Assembly: GCA_964646985.1 (NCBI GenBank)
Contig: CAZYFI010000006.1
Location: forward strand, 1-44,057
Source: UBA2253 sp964646985
GTDB taxonomy: Bacteria > Bacillota_I > Bacilli_A > ML615J-28 > CAG-698
Length of the DNA stretch: 44,057 nt
Direction: 5' to 3'
Both the position numbers and the translations under genes were made by a program. Below the pieces are notes generated by a model. It worked only from the letters and a program-made list of their open reading frames with translations, was not told the origin of the DNA and did no database searches. Each line of letters starts with the position of its first letter. The first letter of the stretch is position 1. Shown here piece after piece: positions 16,904 through 26,327 of the stretch.

Positions 16904-17641
16904 ATGGGAAGAGCACATGAAGTTCGCGCCGCATCGATGGCAAAGTCAGCGGCAGCTAAAAGTAAATTAAATGCGAAGTTTGGTATGCTGATTTATCGAG
17001 CAGCCAAATCAGGGATACCCGACCCAGAAGTAAATCAAGCCTTAAAAAAAGAAATAGAAAAAGCAAAAAAAGCACAAATTCCTGCTGATTTAATAAAAAG
17101 AACCATTGAAAAAGCCAAGGGTGGTGAAGCAGATGCTTATTCAGAAATCCGTTATGAAGGCTTTGGGCCAGGTAATTCACAAATTATCATTGAGTGTTTA
17201 ACAGATAATGTGAACCGTACTTATACCGCTGTAAGAACAATTTTATCAAGAACAGGATGTAAAATGGGGGTTCCCGGAAGTGTAACTCACATGTTTAATA
17301 GTCAGGTTTTTTTAAGCTTTGAAGGATTTACAGATGAAGAAACATTAGAAATATTGGTAGAAGCAGATTGTGATGTCAGTGATATCCAATATGAAGAAGG
17401 ATTGGTAACTGTAATTGCCCCTTCAACTGAGTACTCAAAAGTAAAAGCAGCAATTAGTGATGCAAAAGAAGACTTAGAATTTTTAGAAGATAAAATTGCT
17501 TGGATTCCAATGTCATACATCACTTTGACTGAAGAAGAAGACATCCGTCATATGCAAAAAGTATTGGGCTTATTGGATGAATTAGATGATGTACAAGAAG
17601 TGTTTCACAATGTAGAAGGGCTTCCAGAAGTAGAAGAATAA
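16904..17641 (+). CDS. yebC: YebC/PmpR-family protein
   Basis: 245 residues, the usual length for the family. It starts with MGRAHEVRAASMAKSAAAKS, close to the canonical MAGHSKWANI...KA-type N-terminus of YebC proteins but shifted to the MGRAHE variant. It then has the FGMLIYRAAKSG and GGEADAYSEIRYEGFGPG blocks. Family members are described as DNA-binding regulators and, more recently, as ribosome-associated factors that help translate proline-rich stretches. GGAGAAAAG gives a strong ribosome binding site, and TATAAT at 16871-16876 is a probable -10 box with a poor -35. It is transcribed alone and ends at a bidirectional hairpin. Confidence 0.95.
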   Translation: MGRAHEVRAASMAKSAAAKSKLNAKFGMLIYRAAKSGIPDPEVNQALKKEIEKAKKAQIPADLIKRTIEKAKGGEADAYSEIRYEGFGPGNSQIIIECLTDNVNRTYTAVRTILSRTGCKMGVPGSVTHMFNSQVFLSFEGFTDEETLEILVEADCDVSDIQYEEGLVTVIAPSTEYSKVKAAISDAKEDLEFLEDKIAWIPMSYITLTEEEDIRHMQKVLGLLDELDDVQEVFHNVEGLPEVEE

Positions 17642-17644
17642 ACA

Positions 17645-17668
17645 AAAGAGGACTTAGTCCTCTTTTTG
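17645..17668. terminator. Bidirectional terminator; loop contains the GH20 stop codon
   Basis: Stem AAAGAGGAC/GTCCTCTTT with a TTA loop, A-rich before and T-rich after. The loop TTA, read on the minus strand, is the TAA stop of the hexosaminidase gene. Confidence 0.85.
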
Positions 17669-19183
17669 CTTCTCATATTCATAATCTTTATTCTTTATCC
17701 ATTTACCTGTGTTTATGATTCTTTTCACAAGACTTTGCTGTTTATTGTTTGAGCAATAATACCAATTATTACGTGCATAAATCATTTTTAAATCTAAAAC
17801 ATCAACAAAAAAGTCATAATAGTTTTGATTGACGCCTCTCCATGCCGTATTAGCAAAAGCTGCTAGACGGGGGAGGAGGTGGAAAAATAATTTATTTTCA
17901 CTGTTTATCCATTCTGTCCAAAGAGCTGATTCTAAGCCTAATGTGTTTTTTTTGTCGAAGTTGTTTTTGCTGTTGGGTTGATATGAAAAAACATTTTTTA
18001 GCGTTGTCATGCTATTTGGATAGTCTAAATAATAGTGAAAGAATGGTGATGCAATGATGTTGTGATTTCGTTTGATGGCTTGTTTGGTTATTTTTTTTGT
18101 AAAGGGCTTCCAGTGTTGAATGATGATATCGGGATTCAAATCTTCATCAGCAAGATCATTCCATACAATTGTTTGGATGTTTTGTGCTTTCAAGAAGAAA
18201 CTGAGCTCGTTAATGGTAGCAATTTGTAACTTTTGAAAACTGGCAAAAGAGCGATTTTGCTTCTCTTGCTGACATTTTTCGCATGTTTCGCATTCTTCTA
18301 ATTTCACTTCATCGCTTCCAAGATGAAAATATCTTGGTTGAAACAAATCAATGAGTTCTTGCAATAACATTTTCAAAAATGGCATTAAATCTAAATTTCC
18401 CAAACATAAAACAGCATTGGCTATGCCAAAATTTGTTTTCACTTCCATTGATTCATGATGTGATAAATTGGGATAAGCAGCCATGATGGCTGTTGCATGC
18501 CCTGGGATATCTAATTCCGGGACAATCTCTATATGCTTTTTTCTTGCATATTGGACGATTTCTTTGATGTCTTCTTGCGTGTAATAACCACTGATTGGTT
18601 CATGATCGTATACAAGCTTTGTTTTTGTGGGGATGTTTCTTTTGCTTGCAACTTCATGAAGACGAGGAAACACTTTACTTTCGATACGCCAGCCTTGATC
18701 ATCAGAAAAATGCCAATGGAAAAAATTAAGCTTATGGAAAGCCATGACATCTAGTATTTTTATGATTGTTTTTTTGTCGAAAAAATGTCTTGCAACATCG
18801 AGCATAAAGCCACGATAAAAATATTGAGGGAAGTCATCTATTTCTTGACAAGGAATCACAAATTTCCCTTTGTCATTTTGAATGATGCATAAAAGCGTAT
18901 GGATTGCATAAGCCATACCTCTTTTTGTTTTTGCAAAAACAGATAGTTGTTTTTGCATTACTTTAATTTGATATTGTTCTTCAGACAATGAAATATCTCT
19001 AACGAAGTTAATGGAACTCATGATATCGGATAGTATTGGCTTTTTCATGATATTCAACCAATGACTTTGAAATACTGCTACTTCAGAAGCAAATTCATGG
19101 GAAAAGCTAATGGTTTGTTCAAAAGAAAGGATAAATATCCCATCTTGAAAATCTTGCTTAATTGGTTTTGGAAAGATGAACAT
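17654..19183 (-). CDS. GH20 beta-N-acetylhexosaminidase, apparently cytoplasmic
   Basis: 509 residues without signal peptide. An N-terminal GH20b-like domain (about 1-115) precedes the TIM barrel. Barrel motifs include FYRGFMLDVARHFF (substrate-binding Arg124), KLNFFHWHFSDDQGWRIE, EIVPELDIPGHA, and the catalytic pair Asp291-Glu292 in HLGSDEV. The CxxC-like cluster after it (ETCEKCQQ) is common in this subfamily. It removes terminal N-acetylhexosamine from sugar chains; with no export signal it probably acts on imported chitobiose-like or cell-wall-derived disaccharides. GAGGT precedes the start by seven bases. Confidence 0.92.
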   Translation of the reverse strand: MFIFPKPIKQDFQDGIFILSFEQTISFSHEFASEVAVFQSHWLNIMKKPILSDIMSSINFVRDISLSEEQYQIKVMQKQLSVFAKTKRGMAYAIHTLLCIIQNDKGKFVIPCQEIDDFPQYFYRGFMLDVARHFFDKKTIIKILDVMAFHKLNFFHWHFSDDQGWRIESKVFPRLHEVASKRNIPTKTKLVYDHEPISGYYTQEDIKEIVQYARKKHIEIVPELDIPGHATAIMAAYPNLSHHESMEVKTNFGIANAVLCLGNLDLMPFLKMLLQELIDLFQPRYFHLGSDEVKLEECETCEKCQQEKQNRSFASFQKLQIATINELSFFLKAQNIQTIVWNDLADEDLNPDIIIQHWKPFTKKITKQAIKRNHNIIASPFFHYYLDYPNSMTTLKNVFSYQPNSKNNFDKKNTLGLESALWTEWINSENKLFFHLLPRLAAFANTAWRGVNQNYYDFFVDVLDLKMIYARNNWYYCSNNKQQSLVKRIINTGKWIKNKDYEYEKQKED

Positions 19184-19201
19184 TTTATTTACCTCAATAT
19201 T

Positions 19202-19230
19202 ATTATAACGAAAATGTAACTTTGTGTAAA
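19202..19230 (-). promoter_or_regulatory. Promoter of the GH20 gene
   Basis: Minus-strand TTTACA (19230-19225), 17-base spacer, TATAAT (19207-19202), just upstream of the ribosome binding site. Confidence 0.82.
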
Positions 19231-19253
19231 GTAAACAACCAAGTATTTTTTTC

Positions 19254-19282
19254 TTGTGATATTTACTGGTTTCGATTATAAT
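19254..19282 (+). promoter_or_regulatory. Divergent promoter of the DUF362/ferredoxin gene
   Basis: TTGTGA (19254-19259), a 17-base spacer and TATAAT (19277-19282). The start site would leave a leader of only about a dozen bases before ATG 19301. Confidence 0.75.
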
Positions 19283-19300
19283 AATTTTAGAGGTAATGTT

Positions 19301-20389
19301 ATGGAAGCAAAAGTTTTTTTCACATCAATGAAAATAAAAAATCATGAAAGTCTTTTAGATCGTCTAGAAAAGCTTGTAAAAATGGCAGGGATTGAGAACA
19401 TAGATTTTAAAAATAAATTTGTCGCAATCAAAATTCACTTTGGGGAACCAGGTAATTTAGCTTATCTTCGCCCCAATTATGCTAGAAAAATCGTAGAAAT
19501 AATTAAAAGTTTAGGGGGAAAACCATTTTTAACTGACTGTAATACGCTTTATGTTGGTAGAAGGAAAAATGCTTTAGATCATCTTTCTGCTGCAATGGAA
19601 AACGGATACAATTATTTTCAAACAGATTGTCATGTTATTATTGCGGATGGATTAAGAGGGACCGATGAAGCTTTGGTTCCAATTAATGGTGAGTTTGTGA
19701 AAACAGCAAAAATTGGTAGAGCAATCGCGGATAGTGAGATTATTATTTCTATGAATCATGTAAAAGGACACAATTTGGCTGGTTTTGGTGGGGCACTTAA
19801 AAATCTAGGAATGGGTTGTGGATCACGAGCCGGAAAGCATGAAATGCATTCATCTGGGAAGCCATTTGTGAAATCTGAGAAATGTCGTGTTTGTATGTCA
19901 TGCATAAAAAACTGTGCCGTAAATGCCATTTCTTTGGTAGAAGGAAAAGCATGGATTGATCACAACATTTGTGTTGGATGTGGGAGATGCATTGGTGTGT
20001 GCAATTTTGACGCTGTGAGAGTAGATTGGAATGAAGGCAGTTTTAAAATGAATCAAAAGATTGCTGAATATGCTTTAGCAGTTGTAAAGGATAAACCACA
20101 TTTTCACATTAATTTTATTCTTGATGTATCACCTAATTGTGATTGTGAATCAAGCAATAATGTTCCTATTATAAACAATATTGGTTTTTTAGCATCATTT
20201 GATCCTGTTGCCTTAGATCAGGCATCTGCTGATTTGGTCAATCAATCACCAATGATCAATCATTATGAAGACAATCATCAAGATCATTTTCACGCAATTA
20301 ATCCGAATACTTCTTGGGAAGCAGGGCTATCACATGGAGAAGCCATTGGTCTAGGAATTAGGAAATATACTTTCATTGAAGTAAAATAG
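19301..20389 (+). CDS. DUF362 protein with two 4Fe-4S clusters
   Basis: 362 residues from ATG 19301, behind AGAGGT; the upstream in-frame ATG at 19256 lies in the promoter. DUF362 occupies most of the chain (IKIHFGEPGN, NHVKGHNLAGFGGALKNLGMG). It is split by two ferredoxin-type clusters: C195xxCxxCxxxC205 and C224xxCxxCxxxC234. Proteins of this family are presumed redox proteins of anaerobes with no defined substrate. Its neighbour 16 bases downstream is a serine hydrolase, probably co-transcribed. Confidence 0.88.
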   Translation: MEAKVFFTSMKIKNHESLLDRLEKLVKMAGIENIDFKNKFVAIKIHFGEPGNLAYLRPNYARKIVEIIKSLGGKPFLTDCNTLYVGRRKNALDHLSAAMENGYNYFQTDCHVIIADGLRGTDEALVPINGEFVKTAKIGRAIADSEIIISMNHVKGHNLAGFGGALKNLGMGCGSRAGKHEMHSSGKPFVKSEKCRVCMSCIKNCAVNAISLVEGKAWIDHNICVGCGRCIGVCNFDAVRVDWNEGSFKMNQKIAEYALAVVKDKPHFHINFILDVSPNCDCESSNNVPIINNIGFLASFDPVALDQASADLVNQSPMINHYEDNHQDHFHAINPNTSWEAGLSHGEAIGLGIRKYTFIEVK

Positions 20390-20405
20390 AAATAAAGAGG
20401 TGCAT

Positions 20406-21557
20406 ATGTCTTTTAAAGAGCAAGTAACAAAAATTTTTCAAGAAAATAAATTGGTTGGTGCTGGTTGTGTCGTTGTCCAAAAACAACAAGATGACTATCA
20501 GATTGTAGAAAATATCACTCATGGAATGGCAATTTTAGAATCACAAAAGCCTTTGACATCGAAAACCATCTTTAGAATTGCTTCGGTATCAAAAATGGTT
20601 GTTGCTTTATCAATGATGTCATTGGTACAGGCAAATAAAGCAAGTATTGATAGTGATATTAGTGATATTTTAGGATTTTTGGTTCGTAATCCTTATTTTC
20701 CCAAAAAACCGATTACCATAAAAATGCTCATGACACAAACATCAAGCATTACAGATGGATATAACGATGATTTAGATACTACGCTTGGTTATAATGGTGT
20801 AAATGGTCATCGCTTTAGTGTTGATTTAAAAGATTTGTTGGTTTTTAATGAAGGACCTTATTATACTCCTTTAACATGGGATCAACATGAACCAGGGTCC
20901 ACCTTCATCTATTCTAACTTTGGTTGTGGGATATTAGCTTGTTTGATTGAAAAATTAGCAAACGAGCCATTTACTGATTATGTAAAAAAAGTGATTTTTG
21001 ACCCCATGAAAATAGATGCCAGTTTTAAAGCAACTACTATCAAACAACAAGATGAAATTGCCAGTTTATACTATTCCCAAAAAGATGAAACTTTTAAATT
21101 GGCACGTTCACAAAATGATTTCCTTAAGAACGTATATCCATTATTTTCTTTGGGAAATAACTTCCGGGGCCCTGCTGGTGGAATGTTTATAAGTTTAGAA
21201 GGACTGGCAAAATTAGGAGAAATTTTCTTAAATCGTGGCGTTGTGAACCACAAACAAATTTTAGAACCCCAAACCATTGATTTGATGCTAACAAGACATT
21301 GGCAAGGAGAACGTTTTGATTATTATGCGAAAGGCTTGCAAATTAGATTTTTACCATTTGAAAACGCATTGTTGAAAGGTCATACAGGATCTGCTTATGG
21401 ACTATCTAGTATGCTATTTTTTAATGAAGAAACCAAAACTGCCATTTGCTTTGCTGCAAATGGAGGCTTTTTCTCACAAGCTGAATTTGGTTTAAATCAA
21501 GTTCAATATCAACTTTTAAAAGTTTACTATGAAAGTTTTGTAAAAAAGCTAATTTAG
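20406..21557 (+). CDS. Serine hydrolase of the beta-lactamase (class C/PBP) fold
   Basis: 383 residues from ATG 20406, because AGAGG at 20396-20400 makes the GTG at 20400 unlikely. The class C/PBP4-type motifs are present: S60-V-S-K63, Y169-S-N171 and H326-T-G328. Tyr169 would be the general base. Family members are esterases, D-aminopeptidases, or D,D-peptidases; true resistance enzymes are usually exported. This one has no signal peptide, which argues for a cytoplasmic esterase or peptidase. It lies 16 bases behind the DUF362 gene and shares its transcript, ending at the hairpin that overlaps its stop codon. Confidence 0.88.
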   Translation: MSFKEQVTKIFQENKLVGAGCVVVQKQQDDYQIVENITHGMAILESQKPLTSKTIFRIASVSKMVVALSMMSLVQANKASIDSDISDILGFLVRNPYFPKKPITIKMLMTQTSSITDGYNDDLDTTLGYNGVNGHRFSVDLKDLLVFNEGPYYTPLTWDQHEPGSTFIYSNFGCGILACLIEKLANEPFTDYVKKVIFDPMKIDASFKATTIKQQDEIASLYYSQKDETFKLARSQNDFLKNVYPLFSLGNNFRGPAGGMFISLEGLAKLGEIFLNRGVVNHKQILEPQTIDLMLTRHWQGERFDYYAKGLQIRFLPFENALLKGHTGSAYGLSSMLFFNEETKTAICFAANGGFFSQAEFGLNQVQYQLLKVYYESFVKKLI

Positions 21558-21588
21558 GTGAATAAATCACCTGAATTGGCTTTTTTTT
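21542..21588 (+). terminator. Long intrinsic terminator overlapping the stop codon
   Basis: A 20-bp stem (21542-21561 with 21567-21586, two G-U pairs) and a 5-base loop, ending in T8. The stop codon TAG of the serine hydrolase lies in the left arm. The TTGGCT (21576-21581) and TATAAT (21600-21605) that may drive the next operon overlap the right arm. Confidence 0.9.
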
Positions 21589-21622
21589 ATCAAATGTTGT
21601 ATAATTGTTTTGGAGGGATATC

Positions 21623-22930
21623 ATGTTAGTAGCTTTTTCGGTCAATCATTTTATGTCGATTGGTTCTAAACAAACCTTATCTATGATTCCAAGTATGCAA
21701 AAGAGTTTAGACTCACATTTGCTGGATGTTGAAGAATTACATTTATTAAAACATGCGGTGATATTTGGGGCGAATTCTTCAGGGAAAAGCAATTTTATTA
21801 AGGCAATTGCTTTTGGTAAGCAGTTATTGCTGGAAGGCATGACTGATAAATTTAAGAATGCTTATTCCAAATTAGTCAGTGAAGCTATTTCTAAAATAAC
21901 GACTTGGGAATATTCTTTTTATAGCAATCATCGTTTTTTCACATATGGCTTTTCTGCTGATTTGAGTGTCAATAAAATTTGTGAAGAGTGGCTTATGGAA
22001 ATCAATCCTAAAAATGATCGCAGTAAAATGATTTTTGAACGTCAAATAGAACCAGACACTTTTACATGTTATTTAAAACTATCATTGTCAGAGCAAAAGC
22101 GATTAAACACTTATATTCAAGATATGAATCGAAACGATCAAATCTTATTTGTAAATGAAATGAATCGTAATAAACAACTAGAAGGTGAACTTTCAGTATT
22201 TTCGCTTATCTATTCTTGGTTTGAAGAGCATTTAATCATCAATTTAGAAGACTCTTCTCATGTTTATGGTTTTTTTCATAAAGAATATCAAGAACATTTT
22301 ATGCGTTTTATCAGTGAATTTGATACTGGCATTGAAAATGTAGTCTTAAAATCAATCTCATGGGAAGATTTTTCTCACCAAGTTTCCTTAAACAGCCTTG
22401 ATTTTATAAAGAATTTTTGCAAGAAAAATCCCAAAAGTTTTAGCATGCAAGTAAATCAAAACTTATATGGTTTTCAAGTAGAAAATTGTAAAATTGTAGA
22501 AGTATATCATATTTTGTTTCAACATCAAAATATTCCTTTTATGTTTGGTTTTTCTGAAGAATCAGAAGGAACAAAACGGGTTATTACATTAATTGATTTG
22601 TTAATTGAACCGAAAAATAACACGATTTATGTTTGGGATGAAATTGATCGTAGTGTCCATCCTTTGTTAATCGTAAAGTATCTAGAAAAATATTTAGAGA
22701 CGACAAAGAACGCATATGTTCAATTGTTGTTTTCAACACATGAAACCAACATTTTATCGCAAAATCGTCTGCGCCGAGATGAAATCTGGTTTATGGAAAA
22801 AGGCATTGATCAATCTTCAAAATTATATTCTTTGGATATTTTTAAAGAACGCCTTGATAAAAAAATATCAAATTCATATTTAGAAGGTAGTTATGGTGGA
22901 ATACCAAATATCGATATAAAGGATGAATAA
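21623..22930 (+). CDS. AAA15-type ATPase (RloA/AbiLi-like), probable phage defence
   Basis: 435 residues from ATG 21623, with TGGAGGG five bases upstream. It is an ABC/SMC-like ATPase: Walker A GANSSGKSN (49-57), a long helical insert, a signature-like FSEESEGTKR near 310, Walker B VWDEIDRS at 337-344, and FSTHETNIL after it. This arrangement is that of the AAA15 overcoming-lysogenization-defect relatives found in abortive infection systems. The next gene, two bases downstream, encodes a RloB-like protein. The pair matches RloA-RloB / AbiL (AbiLi-AbiLii) architecture, in which the ATPase is thought to sense infection and control the TOPRIM-like effector. The function is by family and context only. 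Confidence 0.85.
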   Translation: MLVAFSVNHFMSIGSKQTLSMIPSMQKSLDSHLLDVEELHLLKHAVIFGANSSGKSNFIKAIAFGKQLLLEGMTDKFKNAYSKLVSEAISKITTWEYSFYSNHRFFTYGFSADLSVNKICEEWLMEINPKNDRSKMIFERQIEPDTFTCYLKLSLSEQKRLNTYIQDMNRNDQILFVNEMNRNKQLEGELSVFSLIYSWFEEHLIINLEDSSHVYGFFHKEYQEHFMRFISEFDTGIENVVLKSISWEDFSHQVSLNSLDFIKNFCKKNPKSFSMQVNQNLYGFQVENCKIVEVYHILFQHQNIPFMFGFSEESEGTKRVITLIDLLIEPKNNTIYVWDEIDRSVHPLLIVKYLEKYLETTKNAYVQLLFSTHETNILSQNRLRRDEIWFMEKGIDQSSKLYSLDIFKERLDKKISNSYLEGSYGGIPNIDIKDE

Positions 22931-22932
22931 AT

Positions 22933-23640
22933 ATGGCGATTAGAGAGACTACGAGTTTATTCAACCGTTATCCAACAAGGCGTGTTGAAAGTGTCGATCC
23001 TTTTAAAACCTATTATTTGATTATGGAAGGAACGAATACCGAACCAAGCTATTTTCGCTTGCTCGAAAAAAATTTAATGAAAATGAAAATTCATAATCAC
23101 ATTAGATTGGTTTATTTAGAAAGAACGGCAAACGATGTAGGTAGTAATTCACCAAAACAACTTTTTAACTTTTTGATGGATTTTATGGCCAATAAGAAAA
23201 TAGATCATGCAGTATACGCGATGATTTTTGATCGCGATAGTTTTAAAAACTATTCTGATCCTAAAACAAGTTATCTTGATTTTATCAAGAAGGTCAAAAA
23301 GACGAATGTGAAAATGGTGGTAAGCAGCCCATGTTTCGAAATTTGGCTTTTACTACATTATCCAAATGCTTATGAAGAGATCATCAAACAACAAACAAAT
23401 GAACTATTTTATAATGTTCGTATTTCTTCTTCGTACACTTATATTAGCAAATTAGTAGATACCATCTTTGGATTTAATCCCAAATCTTACATTCCCAATG
23501 ATTTTATCAATCATTTGCCAATCGCAATGCAAGAGCGTTATTTTCTTTCTACAAACCTCGAAGAGTTGGGAGATGAACTTGGGGAAACTGTCGGTGATCT
23601 TATATTAGAATTACAATATGATCAAAGAAAGTTGCAGTAA
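22933..23640 (+). CDS. RloB/AbiLii-like TOPRIM protein, probable defence effector
   Basis: 235 residues, the usual size for RloB. The first acidic residue sits in LIMEGTNTEPSYF (Glu32), the D-x-D pair in MIFDRDSF (Asp100, Asp102), and the family hallmark SSPCFEIWLLLHY at 131-143. The E...DxD pattern is that of TOPRIM nucleases and topoisomerases. It starts two bases after the ATPase stop, so the two are made together. In AbiL-type abortive infection the partner ATPase releases or activates this protein. No hairpin follows within the 30 bases after the stop. Confidence 0.88.
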   Translation: MAIRETTSLFNRYPTRRVESVDPFKTYYLIMEGTNTEPSYFRLLEKNLMKMKIHNHIRLVYLERTANDVGSNSPKQLFNFLMDFMANKKIDHAVYAMIFDRDSFKNYSDPKTSYLDFIKKVKKTNVKMVVSSPCFEIWLLLHYPNAYEEIIKQQTNELFYNVRISSSYTYISKLVDTIFGFNPKSYIPNDFINHLPIAMQERYFLSTNLEELGDELGETVGDLILELQYDQRKLQ

Positions 23641-23669
23641 AATGTAAACATTTGCGAAAATAAAAAATA

Positions 23670-23698
23670 TTGCTTTATAAAAAAATATTATGTATAAT
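23670..23698 (+). promoter_or_regulatory. Promoter of the sigma-4-like/HhH protein gene
   Basis: TTGCTT (23670-23675), a 17-base spacer and TATAAT (23693-23698). The boxes lie inside the reading frame of the longest possible ORF, which supports the later start at 23724. Confidence 0.75.
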
Positions 23699-23723
23699 AA
23701 AATTAGAAAGAGAGGTGTTGATT

Positions 23724-26327
23724 ATGAAAAGGTCTATCAAATTGCTCCAACTCAATCATGAGTTAGTTCTAAAATTAGAGAATCAGCACATCTACCAAGT
23801 CAGCCAATTAAGCACATTTGATTTTGAAAAAGGGGGATTTTCAAAGGTCGAAGAAAAGGTCATTGTAGATGCTTTTGAAACATACAAACAAGAAGAATTA
23901 ACAAAAGAACTAAGGGGAAGGGAAAACTATTTTTCTTTAGAGTATTTAAATGATAAATACTCTTTTGAAAAATTGGGCCTTTCCCTTCGTGCGTTTAATG
24001 CTCTTTTGAAAAACAATATTGACACGGTGGCAAAGATAATTGAAGCAATCATTCATTTTGAAATATATGAAATTGATTATTTGGGAGCAACATCAGCTCA
24101 TCAAGTTCTACAAATAACTAGAAATATCATTAAAGTAGAAGAACTAGAACAAAAGTTACCTTTATTTTTAGACAAACATCGTTATGATGATGTTAGTTTA
24201 GAAGAATTAGGACTTTTTAAACAAATGGTTGCGAAATTAGAACATTTAGGTTATACAAGTCTTGGGAAACTACGGATTGGTTATTTAGATGGATCGCTAG
24301 GAAATTTATTTAATTATAAAACGATGCAATCTTTTACAAACAAATTATTAGAATATTTCTCTTTTACTTCAAACAATCATTTTGAATTCTTTAAGCAATA
24401 TTTAATTGAAAATCGTTTTGGCTTTATTAGTTGGGATGAAATTAAAACCATTATAGGTACACAAGAAGAACAACATTTGGAAAATCTGAAATCGAGATTA
24501 CAACATTGTAATGATTTGATTGTGAGTGATCAAGGTATTCGGTTGCCTTTGTTAATGGAAAAATTTCAGTTTGTCGATATAAAAAAAGAAAGTGAGGCCA
24601 TTTTGATTGCTCGCTTTCAAGGAGAAACACTGCAAAGTGTAGCCAATGAATTCCATAAGACTCGTGAAAGAATTCGTCAAATTGTTCGCGATCGTCTTGC
24701 GAAAATTGACATATTTTTAGAACAAGCACTTGTGAAAGAATATAATCGTTTCATTTGGCATCCAGAAGTATTCAAACGTGTTTATGGAATCAATGATTTT
24801 TCTTTGAATGTTGTAAAATATTTAGGAAACAAATACCCATTTAATGCCAAGTATGAGTTTCCTGAAGAATATATACTATTTTTGTTTTCGAACAATCTTG
24901 TTGAAGAATTTTCCTTGCTTGACTTCAAATTGCATTTCCCACGATTGTTTGTTCCAAAAATTCAGATATATGGGAAAGAATATGATTCTATGACTCGTCG
25001 TCAATTTTTAGAATTCGTGATTCAAAATTTCATTCCTAAAAAAGGGATGCACAAATCCAAAATTATTCAAAAAGCAAATCAAGTTGCTTTAGAAAATCAT
25101 TTAGATTATAAATATGATAAATATGTAGATATTGTTTCGAATACGATTCAAGGATTGCGTAATGTAAGATATTACGACTATTCATTCATTACTCCCAAAG
25201 TTATATCTCGTTTAGCGGAAATCATTAAACAAGTAGACACTGTTTACTCATGTACATATTTCTTTAAAAAACAAATCGAATTTTTGCGAACAATCGATGT
25301 TCATGACGGTTATGAACTCCATTTTTTATTAAGGCGTTTGTTTGCCAATGATGAAAAATACAAAGATAAAATTGATTTTAACCGTCAACCTATGATTGGT
25401 CCAGTGGGAATATCGTTCTCTTCGGTTGTTGTCAATTTTTGGAAACAACAAAAAGAAGTGGTTGAACTTGATTGGTTTATTAATGAATTGATTCATCGCT
25501 ATGGTTACCATGTTGGCACATTAACGAATATAATTAATTCCTCATTGGGCGATTATATCTGTTTTAGAAAAGTATATCGTAACAAACCAGCAATTTTACC
25601 TAAAGTGTTCGCAAAAATGAAACAAATCATGGTGGATGATTTTTATGAACTCAATGAGTTAATCACAATTCTAGAAAAAAATGAGATTAAACTAAGTGAT
25701 TACCAATACTTTTCTAATTTTTGGTTAGAGGAATTAGGCTTCAAAACCCACGATATTAATTACATCATTAAGAAAAAGTATTTTTCACTCAAAGATTTAT
25801 TCTTCGAAAGAGTACTGAAACATGATGTGTATGAACTAACAATAAAAGATCGTTCTATAAAAGATACTACCTTAATATTGTTTATTGAAACACTCAGGTC
25901 ATCTTACCAAATGTTTCCTATTCGTTATGAGAAGTTAATTTCGATGCGTTATTTCGAAGCCAAGGGCATTACTGAGCAAAGCTTTCGGGACTATGTCGCA
26001 GCACTAGAAAATTATTTACCACCTAACACTTATTTTTCATATGAAAGTTTATTAAAAGAAAATTATTTTCTTGCCAATTCTGCATTGAAAAAAGTAGAAG
26101 ATTATCACTTGGATTATGAGATTATGGTTGATCTCATAAGAAATGTGAAAGGTGTGAAAAAGACAACTAAAGGTGATTTATTCCGCATTTCCAATGAATC
26201 AACGATTATAAATAACTTTCTTGATGAATTGCAAAATACCCATCATTTTAAAACATTGGAAGCGTTAAAAGCGTTTGTTTGGGAAAATTATAAAATATCC
26301 ATAAAAAACTACAAGTTTGAGCATTGA
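23724..26327 (+). CDS. Large protein with RpoA-CTD/HhH-like repeats and sigma-70 region-4-like HTH
   Basis: 867 residues from ATG 23724 (AGAGGTG upstream). The N-terminal ~250 residues carry repeated short helical units of the type L-x-x-L-G-[FL]-x-x-x-x-x-x-x-L, like the helix-hairpin-helix modules of the RNA polymerase alpha C-terminal domain. At about 292-335 the sequence ILIARFQGETLQSVANEF followed by TRERIRQI matches sigma region 4 helix-turn-helix domains, including the R-E-R-I-R-Q-I recognition helix. The remaining ~530 residues are charged and helical with no motif I recognise. Similar proteins are often annotated only as sigma-factor-like or alpha-CTD-containing proteins. It has its own promoter but follows a defence pair, so a regulatory or defence role is possible; neither is shown. 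Confidence 0.7.
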   Translation: MKRSIKLLQLNHELVLKLENQHIYQVSQLSTFDFEKGGFSKVEEKVIVDAFETYKQEELTKELRGRENYFSLEYLNDKYSFEKLGLSLRAFNALLKNNIDTVAKIIEAIIHFEIYEIDYLGATSAHQVLQITRNIIKVEELEQKLPLFLDKHRYDDVSLEELGLFKQMVAKLEHLGYTSLGKLRIGYLDGSLGNLFNYKTMQSFTNKLLEYFSFTSNNHFEFFKQYLIENRFGFISWDEIKTIIGTQEEQHLENLKSRLQHCNDLIVSDQGIRLPLLMEKFQFVDIKKESEAILIARFQGETLQSVANEFHKTRERIRQIVRDRLAKIDIFLEQALVKEYNRFIWHPEVFKRVYGINDFSLNVVKYLGNKYPFNAKYEFPEEYILFLFSNNLVEEFSLLDFKLHFPRLFVPKIQIYGKEYDSMTRRQFLEFVIQNFIPKKGMHKSKIIQKANQVALENHLDYKYDKYVDIVSNTIQGLRNVRYYDYSFITPKVISRLAEIIKQVDTVYSCTYFFKKQIEFLRTIDVHDGYELHFLLRRLFANDEKYKDKIDFNRQPMIGPVGISFSSVVVNFWKQQKEVVELDWFINELIHRYGYHVGTLTNIINSSLGDYICFRKVYRNKPAILPKVFAKMKQIMVDDFYELNELITILEKNEIKLSDYQYFSNFWLEELGFKTHDINYIIKKKYFSLKDLFFERVLKHDVYELTIKDRSIKDTTLILFIETLRSSYQMFPIRYEKLISMRYFEAKGITEQSFRDYVAALENYLPPNTYFSYESLLKENYFLANSALKKVEDYHLDYEIMVDLIRNVKGVKKTTKGDLFRISNESTIINNFLDELQNTHHFKTLEALKAFVWENYKISIKNYKFEH

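Noticed and set aside
21623..23640. PARIS (AriA/AriB) defence system
   Set aside because: The second protein has the RloB hallmark SSPCFEIWLLLHY, not a DUF4435 sequence, so AbiL/RloAB is the better match.
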